The position numbers and the translations under genes were made by a program. A model generated the notes under the pieces. The model had not been told where the DNA came from and searched no databases. It worked only from the letters and a program-made list of their open reading frames with translations. A stretch of DNA of 64,000 nucleotides from assembly GCF_002159735.1 (NCBI RefSeq), contig NZ_NFJF01000001.1:248001-312000 (forward strand), in the 5' to 3' direction. Of the stretch, positions 1 to 10,927 are shown piece after piece. The DNA is from Olsenella sp. An270. GTDB taxonomy: Bacteria; Actinomycetota; Coriobacteriia; Coriobacteriales; Atopobiaceae. Every line of letters begins with the position of its first letter. The first letter of the stretch is position 1.

Positions 1-321
1 AAGTCCGACGACTTCATCGCCGACCTCCGCGTCCAGGCCGAGGAGCGCGCGCGTCAGTCCCTGGCGCTCGACGCCCTCGCCGCCAAGCTCGGCGTCGAGG
101 TCAGCGACGAGGAGGTGCGCGAGGAGTTCGAGAAGGCCGGCGTCGAGGACGTTGACGCCTCCGTCGAGCAGTGGCGCTCCGAGGGTCGTCTCCCCGCCAT
201 CCGCGACTCCATCCGTCGCACCAAGGCCCTCGACTGGCTCGTCGAGAACGCCAAGGTCAACATCGTCGATGAGATCGCCGAGCGCGCCGCCGAGGGCGAC
301 AAGGCCGAGGACGCCGAGTAG
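1..321 (+). CDS. tig: Trigger factor, C-terminal part (5' end outside window)
   Basis: The first 106 codons of the window are an open frame ending in TAG and have no start, so this is the 3' end of a longer gene. The protein is highly charged and helical, ending in an Asp/Glu/Lys-rich tail, like the C-terminal chaperone arms of the ribosome-bound peptidyl-prolyl isomerase trigger factor. The assignment leans on context: tig directly upstream of clpP and clpX is a common bacterial order. The N-terminal ribosome-binding and PPIase domains cannot be seen here. Confidence 0.85.
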   Translation, partial: KSDDFIADLRVQAEERARQSLALDALAAKLGVEVSDEEVREEFEKAGVEDVDASVEQWRSEGRLPAIRDSIRRTKALDWLVENAKVNIVDEIAERAAEGDKAEDAE

Positions 322-341
322 CCTCGTCTCACGGATCGGAA

Positions 342-374
342 GCGCCCCGGGCGGCGACCGCTCGCCCGGGGCGC
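342..374 (+). terminator. Hairpin between tig and clpP
   Basis: A perfect 11-bp GC-only stem (342-352 with 364-374) closes an 11-nt loop 20 bases after the tig stop. There is no T-run, so it may be a weak or Rho-assisted terminator or an mRNA-stabilising hairpin that separates tig from clpPX expression. Confidence 0.5.
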
Positions 375-396
375 ACACATACGAAACGGAGAGCAC

Positions 397-1014
397 ATGC
401 ACCAGCCTACCAACATCCCGCTCATCCCGTACGTCGTGGAGCAGACGCCGCGCGGCGAGCGCAGCTACGACATCTACTCCCGCCTGCTCAACGACCGCAT
501 CGTGTTTCTCGGCGAGGAGGTCACGCGCGACTCCGCGAACCTCGTGATCGCGCAGCTCCTTCACCTGGAGAGCCAGGACCCCGACAAGGACATCTCCCTG
601 TACATCGACTCGCCCGGCGGCGACGTCTACGCGGGTCTGGGCATCATCGACACGATGAACTTCATCAAGCCCGACGTCTCCACCATCTGCGTGGGCATGG
701 CCGCCTCCATGGGCGCCGCTATCCTCGCGTGCGGCGCCAAGGGCAAGCGCCTGGCGCTGCCCAACTCGATGGTCCTCATCCACCAGCCGAGCTCCGGCGT
801 CTCCGGCCAGCAGACCGACATCCAGATCGTCGCAGACGAGACCCGCTGGATCCGCAAGCGCCTGAACGAGATCCTCGCGGAGGCGACCGGCCAGCCGATC
901 GAGAAGATCAACGCCGACACCGAGCGCGACAACTACATGCGCGCCGCCGAGGCCTGCGAGTACGGTCTCGTCGACAAGGTCATCACCTCTCGCACCGACC
1001 AGAGCCAGGAGTAG
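397..1014 (+). CDS. clpP: ATP-dependent Clp protease proteolytic subunit
   Basis: Serine peptidase (S14) that forms the barrel of the Clp protease and degrades substrates fed by ClpX. The 205 residues match the family length. The catalytic triad is visible: Ser104 in GMAASMGAA, His129 in LIHQPSSG and Asp178 in the TERDNY segment. The start ATG is preceded by a GGAGAG Shine-Dalgarno. The gene ends 3 nt before clpX, so both are translated from one mRNA. Nothing unusual was seen; only this one clpP copy lies in the window. Confidence 0.97.
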   Translation: MHQPTNIPLIPYVVEQTPRGERSYDIYSRLLNDRIVFLGEEVTRDSANLVIAQLLHLESQDPDKDISLYIDSPGGDVYAGLGIIDTMNFIKPDVSTICVGMAASMGAAILACGAKGKRLALPNSMVLIHQPSSGVSGQQTDIQIVADETRWIRKRLNEILAEATGQPIEKINADTERDNYMRAAEACEYGLVDKVITSRTDQSQE

Positions 1015-1017
1015 CAC

Positions 1018-2325
1018 ATGCCCAACAACGACACCGACTCGTTCGGCGGCGAGATGCGCTGCTCCTTCTGCGGGAAGACCCGCAGCCAGGTGAGCAAGCT
1101 CATCGCCGGTCCTGCAGGCGTCTTCATCTGCGACGAGTGCGTGCACGCGTGCACCGACATGATCGATGACGCGGAGGTCTCCGAGGAGGGCGTCGAGGGC
1201 GGAGAGGGCGCCGACGACGGCCTGCCCATCAAGAACCTGCCCACGCCACACGAGATCTACGACGAGCTCTCGCAGTACGTCATGGGGCAGGAGCAGGCCA
1301 AGCGCGCCATGAGCGTGGCCGTCTACAACCACTACCGTCGCATCCTCTCCGGCAACGACGAGGTCGCCGAGGGCGAGGAGGACGTGGAGATCGCCAAGAG
1401 CAACATCCTGCTGCTGGGCCCCACGGGCACGGGCAAGACGCTGCTCGCCCAGACGCTCGCGCGCTTCCTCGAGGTGCCCTTCGCCATCGCCGACGCCACC
1501 ACCCTCACCGAGGCGGGCTATGTGGGCGAGGACGTGGAGAACATCCTCCTCAAGCTCATCACCGCCGCCGACGGCAACGTCGAGCGCGCCCAGGTGGGCA
1601 TCGTCTACGTGGATGAGATCGACAAGATCGCCCGCAAGGCCGAGAACCTCTCCATCACGCGCGACGTCTCCGGCGAGGGCGTGCAGCAGGCGCTCCTCAA
1701 GATTCTCGAGGGCACCGAGGCGAGCGTCCCCCCGCAGGGCGGTCGCAAGCACCCCCAGCAGGAGCTCATTCGCATCGACACCACCAACATCCTCTTCATC
1801 TGCGGCGGCGCCTTCGTCGGCCTGGACAAGATCGTGGCCGATCGCATCGGCAAGAAGGGCATTGGCTTCAACGCCGAGGTCGGGCAGAGCGCCGAGAAGA
1901 ACGAGGACTACCTCATGGAGCAGGTCATGCCTCAGGACCTGCACAAGTTCGGCATGATTCCCGAGTTCCTCGGGCGCATCCCGGTCATCACCGCCACACG
2001 CGAGCTCACCGAGGAGGACCTCGTGAGCATCCTCACGCAGCCGCGCAACGCGCTCGTGAAGCAGTATCGCCGCATGTTCGAGCTCGAGGGCGTCGAGCTC
2101 GTCTTCGAAGACGACGCGCTCACCGAGATCGCGCACCAGGCGATCGCCCGCGGCACCGGTGCCCGCGGCCTGCGTGCGATCTGCGAGGCCACGCTCCAGG
2201 ACACGATGTTCGACCTGCCGAGCGACCTGGACATCACCAAGGTCGTCGTCACCAAGGAGAGCGTCGGCGGGGGAGCGTCGCCGCGCCTCGTCAGCAAGGC
2301 CCACGGCAAGCATCACGTGGCCTAG
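1018..2325 (+). CDS. clpX: ClpX unfoldase, ATP-binding subunit of ClpXP
   Basis: AAA+ unfoldase that recognises tagged proteins and threads them into ClpP. An N-terminal zinc-binding domain has Cys15, Cys18, Cys38 and Cys41; the Walker A GPTGTGKT is at about 134-141, the Walker B VYVDEID at 196-202, and the ClpP-docking IGF loop at 282-284. The sensor-2 arginine lies in GTGARGLR. At 435 residues it has the expected length. It starts 3 nt after clpP, which indicates translational coupling, and ends before a strong intrinsic terminator. Confidence 0.97.
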   Translation: MPNNDTDSFGGEMRCSFCGKTRSQVSKLIAGPAGVFICDECVHACTDMIDDAEVSEEGVEGGEGADDGLPIKNLPTPHEIYDELSQYVMGQEQAKRAMSVAVYNHYRRILSGNDEVAEGEEDVEIAKSNILLLGPTGTGKTLLAQTLARFLEVPFAIADATTLTEAGYVGEDVENILLKLITAADGNVERAQVGIVYVDEIDKIARKAENLSITRDVSGEGVQQALLKILEGTEASVPPQGGRKHPQQELIRIDTTNILFICGGAFVGLDKIVADRIGKKGIGFNAEVGQSAEKNEDYLMEQVMPQDLHKFGMIPEFLGRIPVITATRELTEEDLVSILTQPRNALVKQYRRMFELEGVELVFEDDALTEIAHQAIARGTGARGLRAICEATLQDTMFDLPSDLDITKVVVTKESVGGGASPRLVSKAHGKHHVA

Positions 2326-2361
2326 CGACGCGGGCTTCGCTCGCCTTCATGCGTCCGGACG

Positions 2362-2395
2362 GGGACGTCGCCTTCGGGCGGCGTCCCTTCTTGTT
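2362..2395 (+). terminator. Intrinsic terminator after clpX
   Basis: An 11-bp stem (2362-2372 with 2377-2387) with one mismatch, capped by a TTCG tetraloop, is followed by TTCTTGTT. It ends the tig-clpPX transcript before the convergent glycosyltransferase gene. Confidence 0.85.
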
Positions 2396-2414
2396 GGCTG
2401 TCAGAGGCTAGGGG

Positions 2415-3539
2415 CTAGAGGTTGGAGCCGCCGAGAGCCATGTAGGAGCGGATGACGGCGTCGCGGCGGCGGGAGCCGGCGGGGCAGACCTTGTCGAAGG
2501 CGGGCATTATGCCCTTGTAGATGGCGATGACCTGCAGGCGCTTCGCCAGGCCTGCGGCAGAGGCGCGCGACTCCTCGAGCTGGCCGCGGATCTCGTCGAG
2601 ATAGGGCGAGCGCATGGCGTAGTGCCAGAAGAGGTCGGCTCGGTCGGCGTCGGGGTAGAGCCAGGGGCGGTTGTCCGGCCCTGCGAAGTGGATGATCGCG
2701 GGGTCCGCGGCCGCCTCCTCGTACTCGGCGCGCACGTCGGCCGGCGCGTTGGCCACGATGTGGGTGCGCCGCAGGTGCTGCCAGTCCATGAGGTAGTTCC
2801 AGCGCATGTGCACGCGGACATAGTTGCCGTCGACAACCTTGTTGAGCACGTCCTGGTCGAGCCAGCGCCACATGCGCTGCGTCGAGAGGGCGAGGAACTC
2901 CTCCGGCGTGACGGTCGCCCGGAGCTCGGCGAGGTTCAGGAGCAGCACGCCCGCCTGGAAGTAGTCGTGCGGGTCGCTCATGCCGAGCTCGTTCTTAAGG
3001 TAGGGTCCGACGGTGGTGTCGTAGCCGTCGATCTGACCGATCGTGTCGGCGTCGCGCGTGGCGGCGAGCAGGTGGCCCGTCACGTCCACGTCGAAGAGCT
3101 TGGCGACGTCGTCGTCGACGATGAGGTCGGAGTCGAGGTAGATGGCCTTGTCGACGTTGGGGAGCAGCTGCGGTGCGAGCAGGCGGTAGTACGTCTCCGG
3201 GCGGAAGTGCCCGTGGTGGGGGAGCTCGATGTCTCCCAGCGCCGCATCCACGTCCAAAAAGCCGATGCCAACGTTGTCGGCCTTGGTCTGACGCGTGAGC
3301 GTGATCATGCTCGCCGGCGAGATGTTGCGCGTGAGCACGATGATGTCGTAGCGGCGCTCCGGGCTCGAGTTGTCGAAGATCGACTGGATCGCCACGGAGA
3401 GGTACGGCACGAAGTTCTCGCTGCAGGCAAAGACGATGACGACGTCGTTGAGCGGCAGGTCGAGGTCGCCCGACGTGCTCGCGAGCATCGTCGAGGAGAG
3501 GGGGTTTCTCACGTGCGTGGTCTTGCGCAGCGGCTTCAT
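2415..3539 (-). CDS. Glycosyltransferase family 8 protein
   Basis: Retaining GT-A fold glycosyltransferase, probably adding glucose or galactose from a nucleotide sugar to a lipooligosaccharide or cell-surface glycan. It shows the GT8 layout: a first beta strand VVIVFACSENFVPYLSVAI, the metal/sugar-nucleotide DxD as YLDSDLIVDDD (DSD at about 136-138), and the family signature DYFQAGVLLLNL near 190-205, followed by a WLDQDVLN segment. No signal peptide or membrane helix is visible, so it should act in the cytoplasm. The start follows a GAGG ribosome site. The acceptor cannot be inferred from the sequence. Confidence 0.85.
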   Translation of the reverse strand: MKPLRKTTHVRNPLSSTMLASTSGDLDLPLNDVVIVFACSENFVPYLSVAIQSIFDNSSPERRYDIIVLTRNISPASMITLTRQTKADNVGIGFLDVDAALGDIELPHHGHFRPETYYRLLAPQLLPNVDKAIYLDSDLIVDDDVAKLFDVDVTGHLLAATRDADTIGQIDGYDTTVGPYLKNELGMSDPHDYFQAGVLLLNLAELRATVTPEEFLALSTQRMWRWLDQDVLNKVVDGNYVRVHMRWNYLMDWQHLRRTHIVANAPADVRAEYEEAAADPAIIHFAGPDNRPWLYPDADRADLFWHYAMRSPYLDEIRGQLEESRASAAGLAKRLQVIAIYKGIMPAFDKVCPAGSRRRDAVIRSYMALGGSNL

Positions 3540-3599
3540 GTGACCTCGGTTCGTGCGCCTTCAGGGCCTCATAAACTCTACCATGCGTCGCGTCGGCTC

Positions 3600-4367
3600 T
3601 CAAACGTCGAGCAGGGACAGCGCATTGTCTACGAAGAGTCTGCGCACTTCTCCCGAGTCGACACCGCGCGCCGTTGCCACCGCGTCGATGGTTCGCTCGA
3701 GGGAGGAGACGACCTCGTCCGCGCATGCTCGCGCGCCCTCGTCCTCCGGCAGGTCGGTCTCGGAGAGGATGAGGCCGGCGGGCAGGATGCGCGCGAACTC
3801 TCGGCCGCGACGCGTGGCGAGGGAGCGCTCTCCCAGCGAGAAACGGCAGCCCATGCGAGCGGCGCGCCAGAGGTCGTCAGAGGAGCCGGAGAACCAGTGG
3901 AGGACGCAGCGGCAGCGCTCGCCGGCCCCGGTGCGCTCGAGCACGTCGAGGACGGTGCCGGCGGCACGCACCGCGTGGATCGAGAGCACCTTGGGCGCCT
4001 CGGGGTCGCTCGTCTCCGCGCACGTCACGCAGATACGCTCGAACGCCCCCAGCTGCGCCTCCCATGTCCCTGCGTGCCTCGGCGCGGCGTCGAGTCCGAC
4101 CTCGCCGACGAAGCGCGCCTTGGGGAGGACGGCGATCAACGCGTCGGCGTCCTCCGGCCTGCGGACCCACCAAGGATGCAGGCCCGCGGCGAGCAAGACG
4201 TTGGCCTCGCCTGCCAGGGGCTCTCGCCAGGTGAGGTACTCGTCCGGCGTCACCGTGACGGCGAGGAGCCCGAGGCCCTCCCGTGCCGCGCTGCGCGCCG
4301 TGGCGATGGGGTCGGCGAACCACCCCAGGTGACAGTGGGAGTCAAAGAGGTCGCACTTTCCGGTCAT
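3600..4367 (-). CDS. TatD-family metal-dependent hydrolase
   Basis: TIM-barrel metallohydrolase of the TatD DNase family. Visible metal-site motifs are the N-terminal SHCHLG (His11, His13), Glu in FVGEVGLD, His in VLSIHAVR, His in VLHWFSG and Asp in LSETDLPE. The frame is open 17 codons further upstream, but the ATG at 4367 has a good GGGAGAG Shine-Dalgarno and puts the HxH motif at the usual position, so I chose it (255 residues). It is divergent from valS and shares a control region carrying four motif copies. Confidence 0.85.
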   Translation of the reverse strand: MTGKCDLFDSHCHLGWFADPIATARSAAREGLGLLAVTVTPDEYLTWREPLAGEANVLLAAGLHPWWVRRPEDADALIAVLPKARFVGEVGLDAAPRHAGTWEAQLGAFERICVTCAETSDPEAPKVLSIHAVRAAGTVLDVLERTGAGERCRCVLHWFSGSSDDLWRAARMGCRFSLGERSLATRRGREFARILPAGLILSETDLPEDEGARACADEVVSSLERTIDAVATARGVDSGEVRRLFVDNALSLLDV

Positions 4368-4393
4368 AAGACTCTCCCGCGAGACGCTGGATG

Positions 4394-4621
4394 CATAAAA
4401 CAGTCGCTCATGCGACATTTTGCCCTTCCAGGAATCAAAACGTCCATTCGTGTAGCGTAGATTTTGAGTTCAGGTGAATCCGCGATTGCGTTTCCGCAGG
4501 TAAAATATAAATCATTTAATGCATCACAGTCGCGAGGCGCGGTTTTGGGCCAAAACTACGCTACACGAGCGAGCGTTTTGATTTCAAATCCGTCGTAATG
4601 TTGCACGAGCGAGCTTTTTGA
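4394..4621. promoter_or_regulatory. Four-copy motif region between tatD-like gene and valS
   Basis: The AT-richer gap carries four copies of a ~25-bp motif with core CACGAGCGAGCGTTTTGA: two read leftward (4394-4418, 4434-4460) and two rightward (4556-4582, 4597-4621). The inner pair forms an imperfect inverted repeat (21 of 27 positions). The spacing between the CA of the motif is exactly 40 bp in both pairs (4412/4452 and 4564/4604), about four helical turns. The mirror symmetry and helical phasing suggest operator sites for one regulator serving both genes. The regulator is unknown. Confidence 0.6.
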
Positions 4622-4677
4622 GCACGCCATGCTGTCCCAGCGGAGAAAAGCCGAAGCGAGGACGGGGTGTGCCCACG

Positions 4678-4686
4678 TGCTATCCT
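4678..4686 (+). promoter_or_regulatory. Extended -10 promoter of valS
   Basis: TGCTATCCT is an extended -10 element; no good -35 is seen. Transcription would begin near 4693, which leaves a short leader holding GGGAGAGG before the GTG at 4725 and argues against the upstream ATG codons. Confidence 0.5.
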
Positions 4687-4724
4687 GTTGCACTGATATG
4701 CACACGACCGGGAGAGGATGCCCC

Positions 4725-7412
<2,688 letters not shown>

Positions 7413-7429
7413 ACTCTCACGTACCTGAC

Positions 7430-7510
7430 GGCCCGCCGGCACTTCTCGCCAGCTCATTGGGCTTCGCCCAAAAGTCGCTGGCCGAGAAGTGTCGGCGGGC
7501 CTTTCTGTTT
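7430..7510 (+). terminator. Long nested terminator after valS
   Basis: A near-perfect 24-bp stem (7430-7453 with 7478-7501) encloses a smaller TTGGGCTTCGCCCAA hairpin and is followed by TTTCTGTTT. The stem contains the over-represented TTCTCGCC octamer. Confidence 0.85.
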
Positions 7511-7521
7511 CGATTCTCGCG

Positions 7522-8313
7522 ATGGGGGAGAACGTGAACTCGCTGGAGAACCAGGCCGAATCGTACACGGACGTGAACGCGCGGGTCGTGGACGCGTGGG
7601 TGGCTGACGGCTGGGAGTGGGGGACGCCCGTCAGCCACGAGCGCTACCAGGCGGCGCTGGGCGGTGACTGGTCGATGGTGCTCACTCCCACGCGCGAGGT
7701 CCCGCGCGACTGGTTCTTCGACGACATGCGTGGCAAGCGCGTGCTCGGCCTGGCGTCCGGCGGCGGCCAGCAGATGCCGATCTTCGCGGCGATGGGCTGC
7801 GCGTGCACCGTGCTCGACTACTCCGAGGCCCAGATCGCGTCCGATGTCATGGTCGCCGAGCGCGAGGGCTACGAGATCCGCGCCGTGCGCGCGGATATGA
7901 CGCGCCCGCTGCCGTTCGAGGACGGAGCGTTCGATCTCATCTTCCATCCGGTTTCCAACTGCTACGTGGAGGAGGTGCTCCCCATCTGGCGCGAGTGCTT
8001 CCGCGTGCTGGCGCCGGGAGGGCGCCTGCTCGCCGGACTGGACAACGGCTTCAACTACGTCATGGACGACGGGGAGGAGTGCGTCGTGCGCGGTCTGCCG
8101 TTCAACCCGCTCCGCGACCCCTCGCTCATTTCCGAGAAGGACCTCCCGGAGTGGGGCATGCAGTTCTCGCATACCCTGGACGAACAGATTCGCGGGCAGA
8201 TTCAGGCAGGCCTGCGGATCCTGGACCTCTACGAGGACACCAACGGCGAGGGACGCCTCCACGAGCTGGGCATCCCCACGTTCTGGGCCACCTGCGCCGA
8301 GAAGCCCGCGTGA
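7522..8313 (+). CDS. Class I SAM-dependent methyltransferase
   Basis: Rossmann-fold methyltransferase. SAM motif I is VLGLASGGGQQ, the acidic ribose-binding end of strand 2 is VLDYSEAQ, motif II/III region is VRADMTRPLPFEDGAFDLIF and the post-motif segment is FRVLAPGGRLLAGLDNG. The substrate cannot be told. Two starts are possible: ATG at 7522 without a clear ribosome site, or GTG at 7534 with GGGGGAG unusually close; I report the former (263 residues). It follows the valS terminator, so it probably has its own promoter, and it precedes an ABC exporter pair by 88 nt. Confidence 0.75.
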   Translation: MGENVNSLENQAESYTDVNARVVDAWVADGWEWGTPVSHERYQAALGGDWSMVLTPTREVPRDWFFDDMRGKRVLGLASGGGQQMPIFAAMGCACTVLDYSEAQIASDVMVAEREGYEIRAVRADMTRPLPFEDGAFDLIFHPVSNCYVEEVLPIWRECFRVLAPGGRLLAGLDNGFNYVMDDGEECVVRGLPFNPLRDPSLISEKDLPEWGMQFSHTLDEQIRGQIQAGLRILDLYEDTNGEGRLHELGIPTFWATCAEKPA

Positions 8314-8401
8314 CTCCGAGAATCAATGGATGCCTGAACTCAACCGAGCTCTGCGGGAAGCGTATCATCTCGTCATTGTTTGATCGCGGTGAGGAGCTGA
8401 C

Positions 8402-9049
8402 ATGTCCGATACGGCGCTCGAGGTACGTGACCTCTGCTTTGGCTACGGGGACGTCCCGGTGTGGGAGGGCGTGTCCTTCTCGCTGGCGGCCGGGCAGGTG
8501 GCGTTTCTGACCGGCCCGAACGGTGCCGGCAAGTCGACGCTCTTCCGCTGCCTGGCGGGCTGGCTGGAGCCCGGCTCGGGCGAGGTTCTGGTCGCCGGCG
8601 AGCCCTTCACGGGGCGCATGCGTCTCGCGCCCGGCGCGCTCACCTTCGTGCCCGACGTGCCGAGCTTCTACGACGACCTCACGGCGATCGAGCACGTGGG
8701 GCTCGTGCTGGCGGCCAACCGCGCCGACGCCGCCCGCCCGCGTGCGGAGCGGCTGCTCGAGCGCTTCGGCCTCGTCGGGCACGAGCGCCTCCTGCCCTCG
8801 GCGTACTCGCGCGGCATGCGCGAGAAGCTCGCGCTCGTCCTGGCCCTTATGCTGCGCCCGCGCGTGCTGCTGCTCGACGAGCCGCACGGCCCGCTTGACC
8901 GCGAGGCGTCGCTCGTCCTCTCCGAGGAGCTCGCCGCCGTGGCAGCCGGGGGCACGGCGGTGCTCCTGAGCTGCCACCATGACGTTCCGGGCCTCACTGC
9001 AGACGTCAATCTTGTGCTCAGTGACGGCGCGCTGCGTCAGGAGCCCTGA
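8402..9049 (+). CDS. ABC transporter ATP-binding protein
   Basis: Single nucleotide-binding domain of 215 residues. Walker A is GPNGAGKST, the Q-loop region is followed by a degenerate signature AYSRGMREKLAL instead of LSGGQ, Walker B is VLLLDEP and the switch histidine is in LLSCHHD. Such degenerate signatures are typical of ABC-2 exporters. The next gene starts 2 nt after its stop and encodes the membrane partner. The substrate is unknown. Confidence 0.85.
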   Translation: MSDTALEVRDLCFGYGDVPVWEGVSFSLAAGQVAFLTGPNGAGKSTLFRCLAGWLEPGSGEVLVAGEPFTGRMRLAPGALTFVPDVPSFYDDLTAIEHVGLVLAANRADAARPRAERLLERFGLVGHERLLPSAYSRGMREKLALVLALMLRPRVLLLDEPHGPLDREASLVLSEELAAVAAGGTAVLLSCHHDVPGLTADVNLVLSDGALRQEP

Positions 9050-9050
9050 G

Positions 9051-10520
9051 ATGGCCGGCAACCTCGGCCTCCTGGCGCGCCTGCGCCTCCGCCACCTCCG
9101 CAGCGGCGCGCGCTTCCTGCTCTTTGCCGCCGGCGCCGACATCGACGAGGACTGCGGCTTTCTCGAGCGCACCTACCAGCTCTACCTCGTCGCCATCTTT
9201 GCCGTGGTCCTCGCACTCTCCTGGGCGCAGGTGGTCGACCTCGTCGAGGGCACGCGGGACGCGATGGGCTCGCTCGCGGGCGCTCTCGGGATGCTGCTGC
9301 TCGCGGTCGCGCCGTCGATCGCCCTCGTGTGCTGGGCCGTGGCCGCCCTGCGGGAGACCCCGCTGCGCCTGACCTCGCCCGATATCGCCTGGCTCTCGCG
9401 CGTTGTGCGCCCGCAGGAGCTGCTTGCCGTCCAGCTCGTCGGGAGCGCCCTGGTCGTGGCGACGGTGTCGGCGCTTCTCGGTTACCTGCTCGGGGTGCTC
9501 ACGCGCGCGCCCGCACCGCTCGCCTGGTGCCCGCTCGTCGCCTCGCTCGCTCTGGCCGCGCGGCTTCTTGCGCTCGTCCTCGGTCTGGCGAGAAGCGCCG
9601 TCCTGCCGCGACGCCGCCGGCTCGTCACGGTCGTCGCAGGCGTGCTCGCTGCCCTTCTCGCCGGGCTTCTGGCGCTCGCGCTGCCGACGCTCGTCTTTCT
9701 GCTGGGCTGGCTCGTCACCTTTGGGGCGCTGCTGCTCGACGTTGTGATCGCCGCGCTCGCCCTCTGGCTGGCCTCCCGTTCGGACATGACCTTTATCGTA
9801 GATGACAACGAGCTCTACGCTGCCCGCGTGTCCCTGAGCTTCCTTGCGTTCGCCAATGCGGGCGCCTACAAGGAGGCGTGTCGGCGACGTCGCCTCGGAC
9901 GCCGTCGGCAGGCGAGAAGGACCTGGCACTTCGCGCGGGGGAGCGCGGCGTACGTCTCCCATGCGCTCGTGAGCCTGGCGCGGCAGCCGTCGATGGCGCT
10001 CAGCGCTCTCCTGTGGGGCGGCGCGCTCGTCCCGGCGGGAGCCCTGCTCGTCGCCACGGGTGCGAACGCGGGCGTTCTGTTCTGCTGGTTCTTCGGCGTG
10101 GCGCTCGCCCAGCGCGAGCCGCTGCCGATCGCCCACGTGTTTCGCGCGGACTGCGCCAACCGGCTCGTCCGGCAGCTGCTGCCGTCCGCGCCGCTGGCCT
10201 TGCTTCTGCTCGACGCGCTGCCGCTGCTCGTGCTGGCGCTGGCGGCGTCTGCGGCCGTCGTGGTCCCGATGGCCCACCTGCTTGGGGTCGTCGCAGCGCC
10301 TGCGGTCCTGCTCGCCTGGGCCCTGCTTGTGGCGCTCGTGCTTGTCGCCGCCCTCGACGACCCCGGGCATGTGCGCTCCGTGGGATCCTTCCAGTTCACG
10401 GCCTTCGCGGGTGGCGTGCTCAGCGTCTTTGCCGTCTGCCTCGTCGGGCTGCTCGGGGCGGTTCCGGCGCTCGCGTGCGCTGTCCTCGTCGACGTCCTTC
10501 TCGCCCGGTCGTTGCGGTAG
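9051..10520 (+). CDS. Multi-spanning membrane protein, ABC-2-type permease partner
   Basis: A 489-residue hydrophobic protein rich in Leu/Ala/Val with about ten or more predicted transmembrane segments and short Arg-rich cytosolic loops (for example around the RRRRLGRRRQARR segment). I place the start at 9051 because CAGGAG lies 7 nt upstream and the ATG overlaps the end of the ATPase gene by one spacing base. It has no recognisable substrate-binding domain. Its position makes it the permease of the ABC pair. Function beyond that is unassigned. Confidence 0.65.
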   Translation: MAGNLGLLARLRLRHLRSGARFLLFAAGADIDEDCGFLERTYQLYLVAIFAVVLALSWAQVVDLVEGTRDAMGSLAGALGMLLLAVAPSIALVCWAVAALRETPLRLTSPDIAWLSRVVRPQELLAVQLVGSALVVATVSALLGYLLGVLTRAPAPLAWCPLVASLALAARLLALVLGLARSAVLPRRRRLVTVVAGVLAALLAGLLALALPTLVFLLGWLVTFGALLLDVVIAALALWLASRSDMTFIVDDNELYAARVSLSFLAFANAGAYKEACRRRRLGRRRQARRTWHFARGSAAYVSHALVSLARQPSMALSALLWGGALVPAGALLVATGANAGVLFCWFFGVALAQREPLPIAHVFRADCANRLVRQLLPSAPLALLLLDALPLLVLALAASAAVVVPMAHLLGVVAAPAVLLAWALLVALVLVAALDDPGHVRSVGSFQFTAFAGGVLSVFAVCLVGLLGAVPALACAVLVDVLLARSLR

Positions 10521-10531
10521 GCGACGCTCTT

Positions 10532-10765
10532 GAGGTTTGGGTTCACCGTTGTGGCTCGGGCTCGGTGCCCGTTTGCATTTGCGCAGGTCACAGCTTAGTT
10601 GCTCAATCGATATCTCGGCGAGCGGTGATAATTGAACCCAAACCGGAAATCGGTTTGGGTTCATCTGGAGCGAGGATCGTCTGGGCAAGATTGTAAAGGT
10701 GCTGGTCAGAAGCTTGCGCCAAAATCCCCTACTCCTGATAGAGCAAAATATCGAACCCAAACCTC
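10532..10765. repeat. Two tandem units bounded by GAGGTTTGGGTTC inverted repeats
   Basis: Unit 1 (10532-10644) and unit 2 (10652-10765) each begin with GGTTTGGGTTC and end with GAACCCAAACC; the outer ends extend to the 13-mer GAGGTTTGGGTTC. They are 113 and 114 bp long and meet at a perfect 13-bp palindrome around GAAAT. A third unit lies at 41988-42093. The interiors do not align well, so only the ends are conserved, as in REP/BIME-type palindromic repeats. No gene is seen in 10521-10927. Confidence 0.75.
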
Positions 10766-10776
10766 TCGAAGGGGCC

Positions 10777-10869
10777 CTACGCCCACCCCAAGAGGTCGCG
10801 GATCACGCGGCTGGCACATGATGGGAGGCAGGTAGCTCATCGTGCCCAGGAGTGACCCCTCGCGCAGCC
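10777..10869 (-). pseudogene. Degenerate 3' fragment of tcdA
   Basis: About 90 bp match the last codons of the intact tcdA gene at 16679-16771, on the same strand. The fragment can be read as LREGSLLGTMSYLPPIM, then an 11-bp deletion shifts the frame; the terminal DLLGWA-stop is present after the shift. Homology ends sharply at both sides. It has no start and cannot make protein. It begins 12 bp after repeat unit 2. Together with intact tcdA it brackets 10870-16678 as a direct repeat. Confidence 0.85.
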
Positions 10870-10927
10870 CACGTAGGGGCGTCGGGCGAACGTATCATGG
10901 TGAGGAAGCCAACCGAAGGAGGCGGCG

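Noticed and set aside
4419-4724. T-box riboswitch before valS
   Set aside because: The leader from the likely promoter is only ~30 nt and no T-box core or terminator is present.
10777-10869. A second functional tcdA gene
   Set aside because: Only the last ~90 bp are present and an 11-bp deletion breaks the frame.
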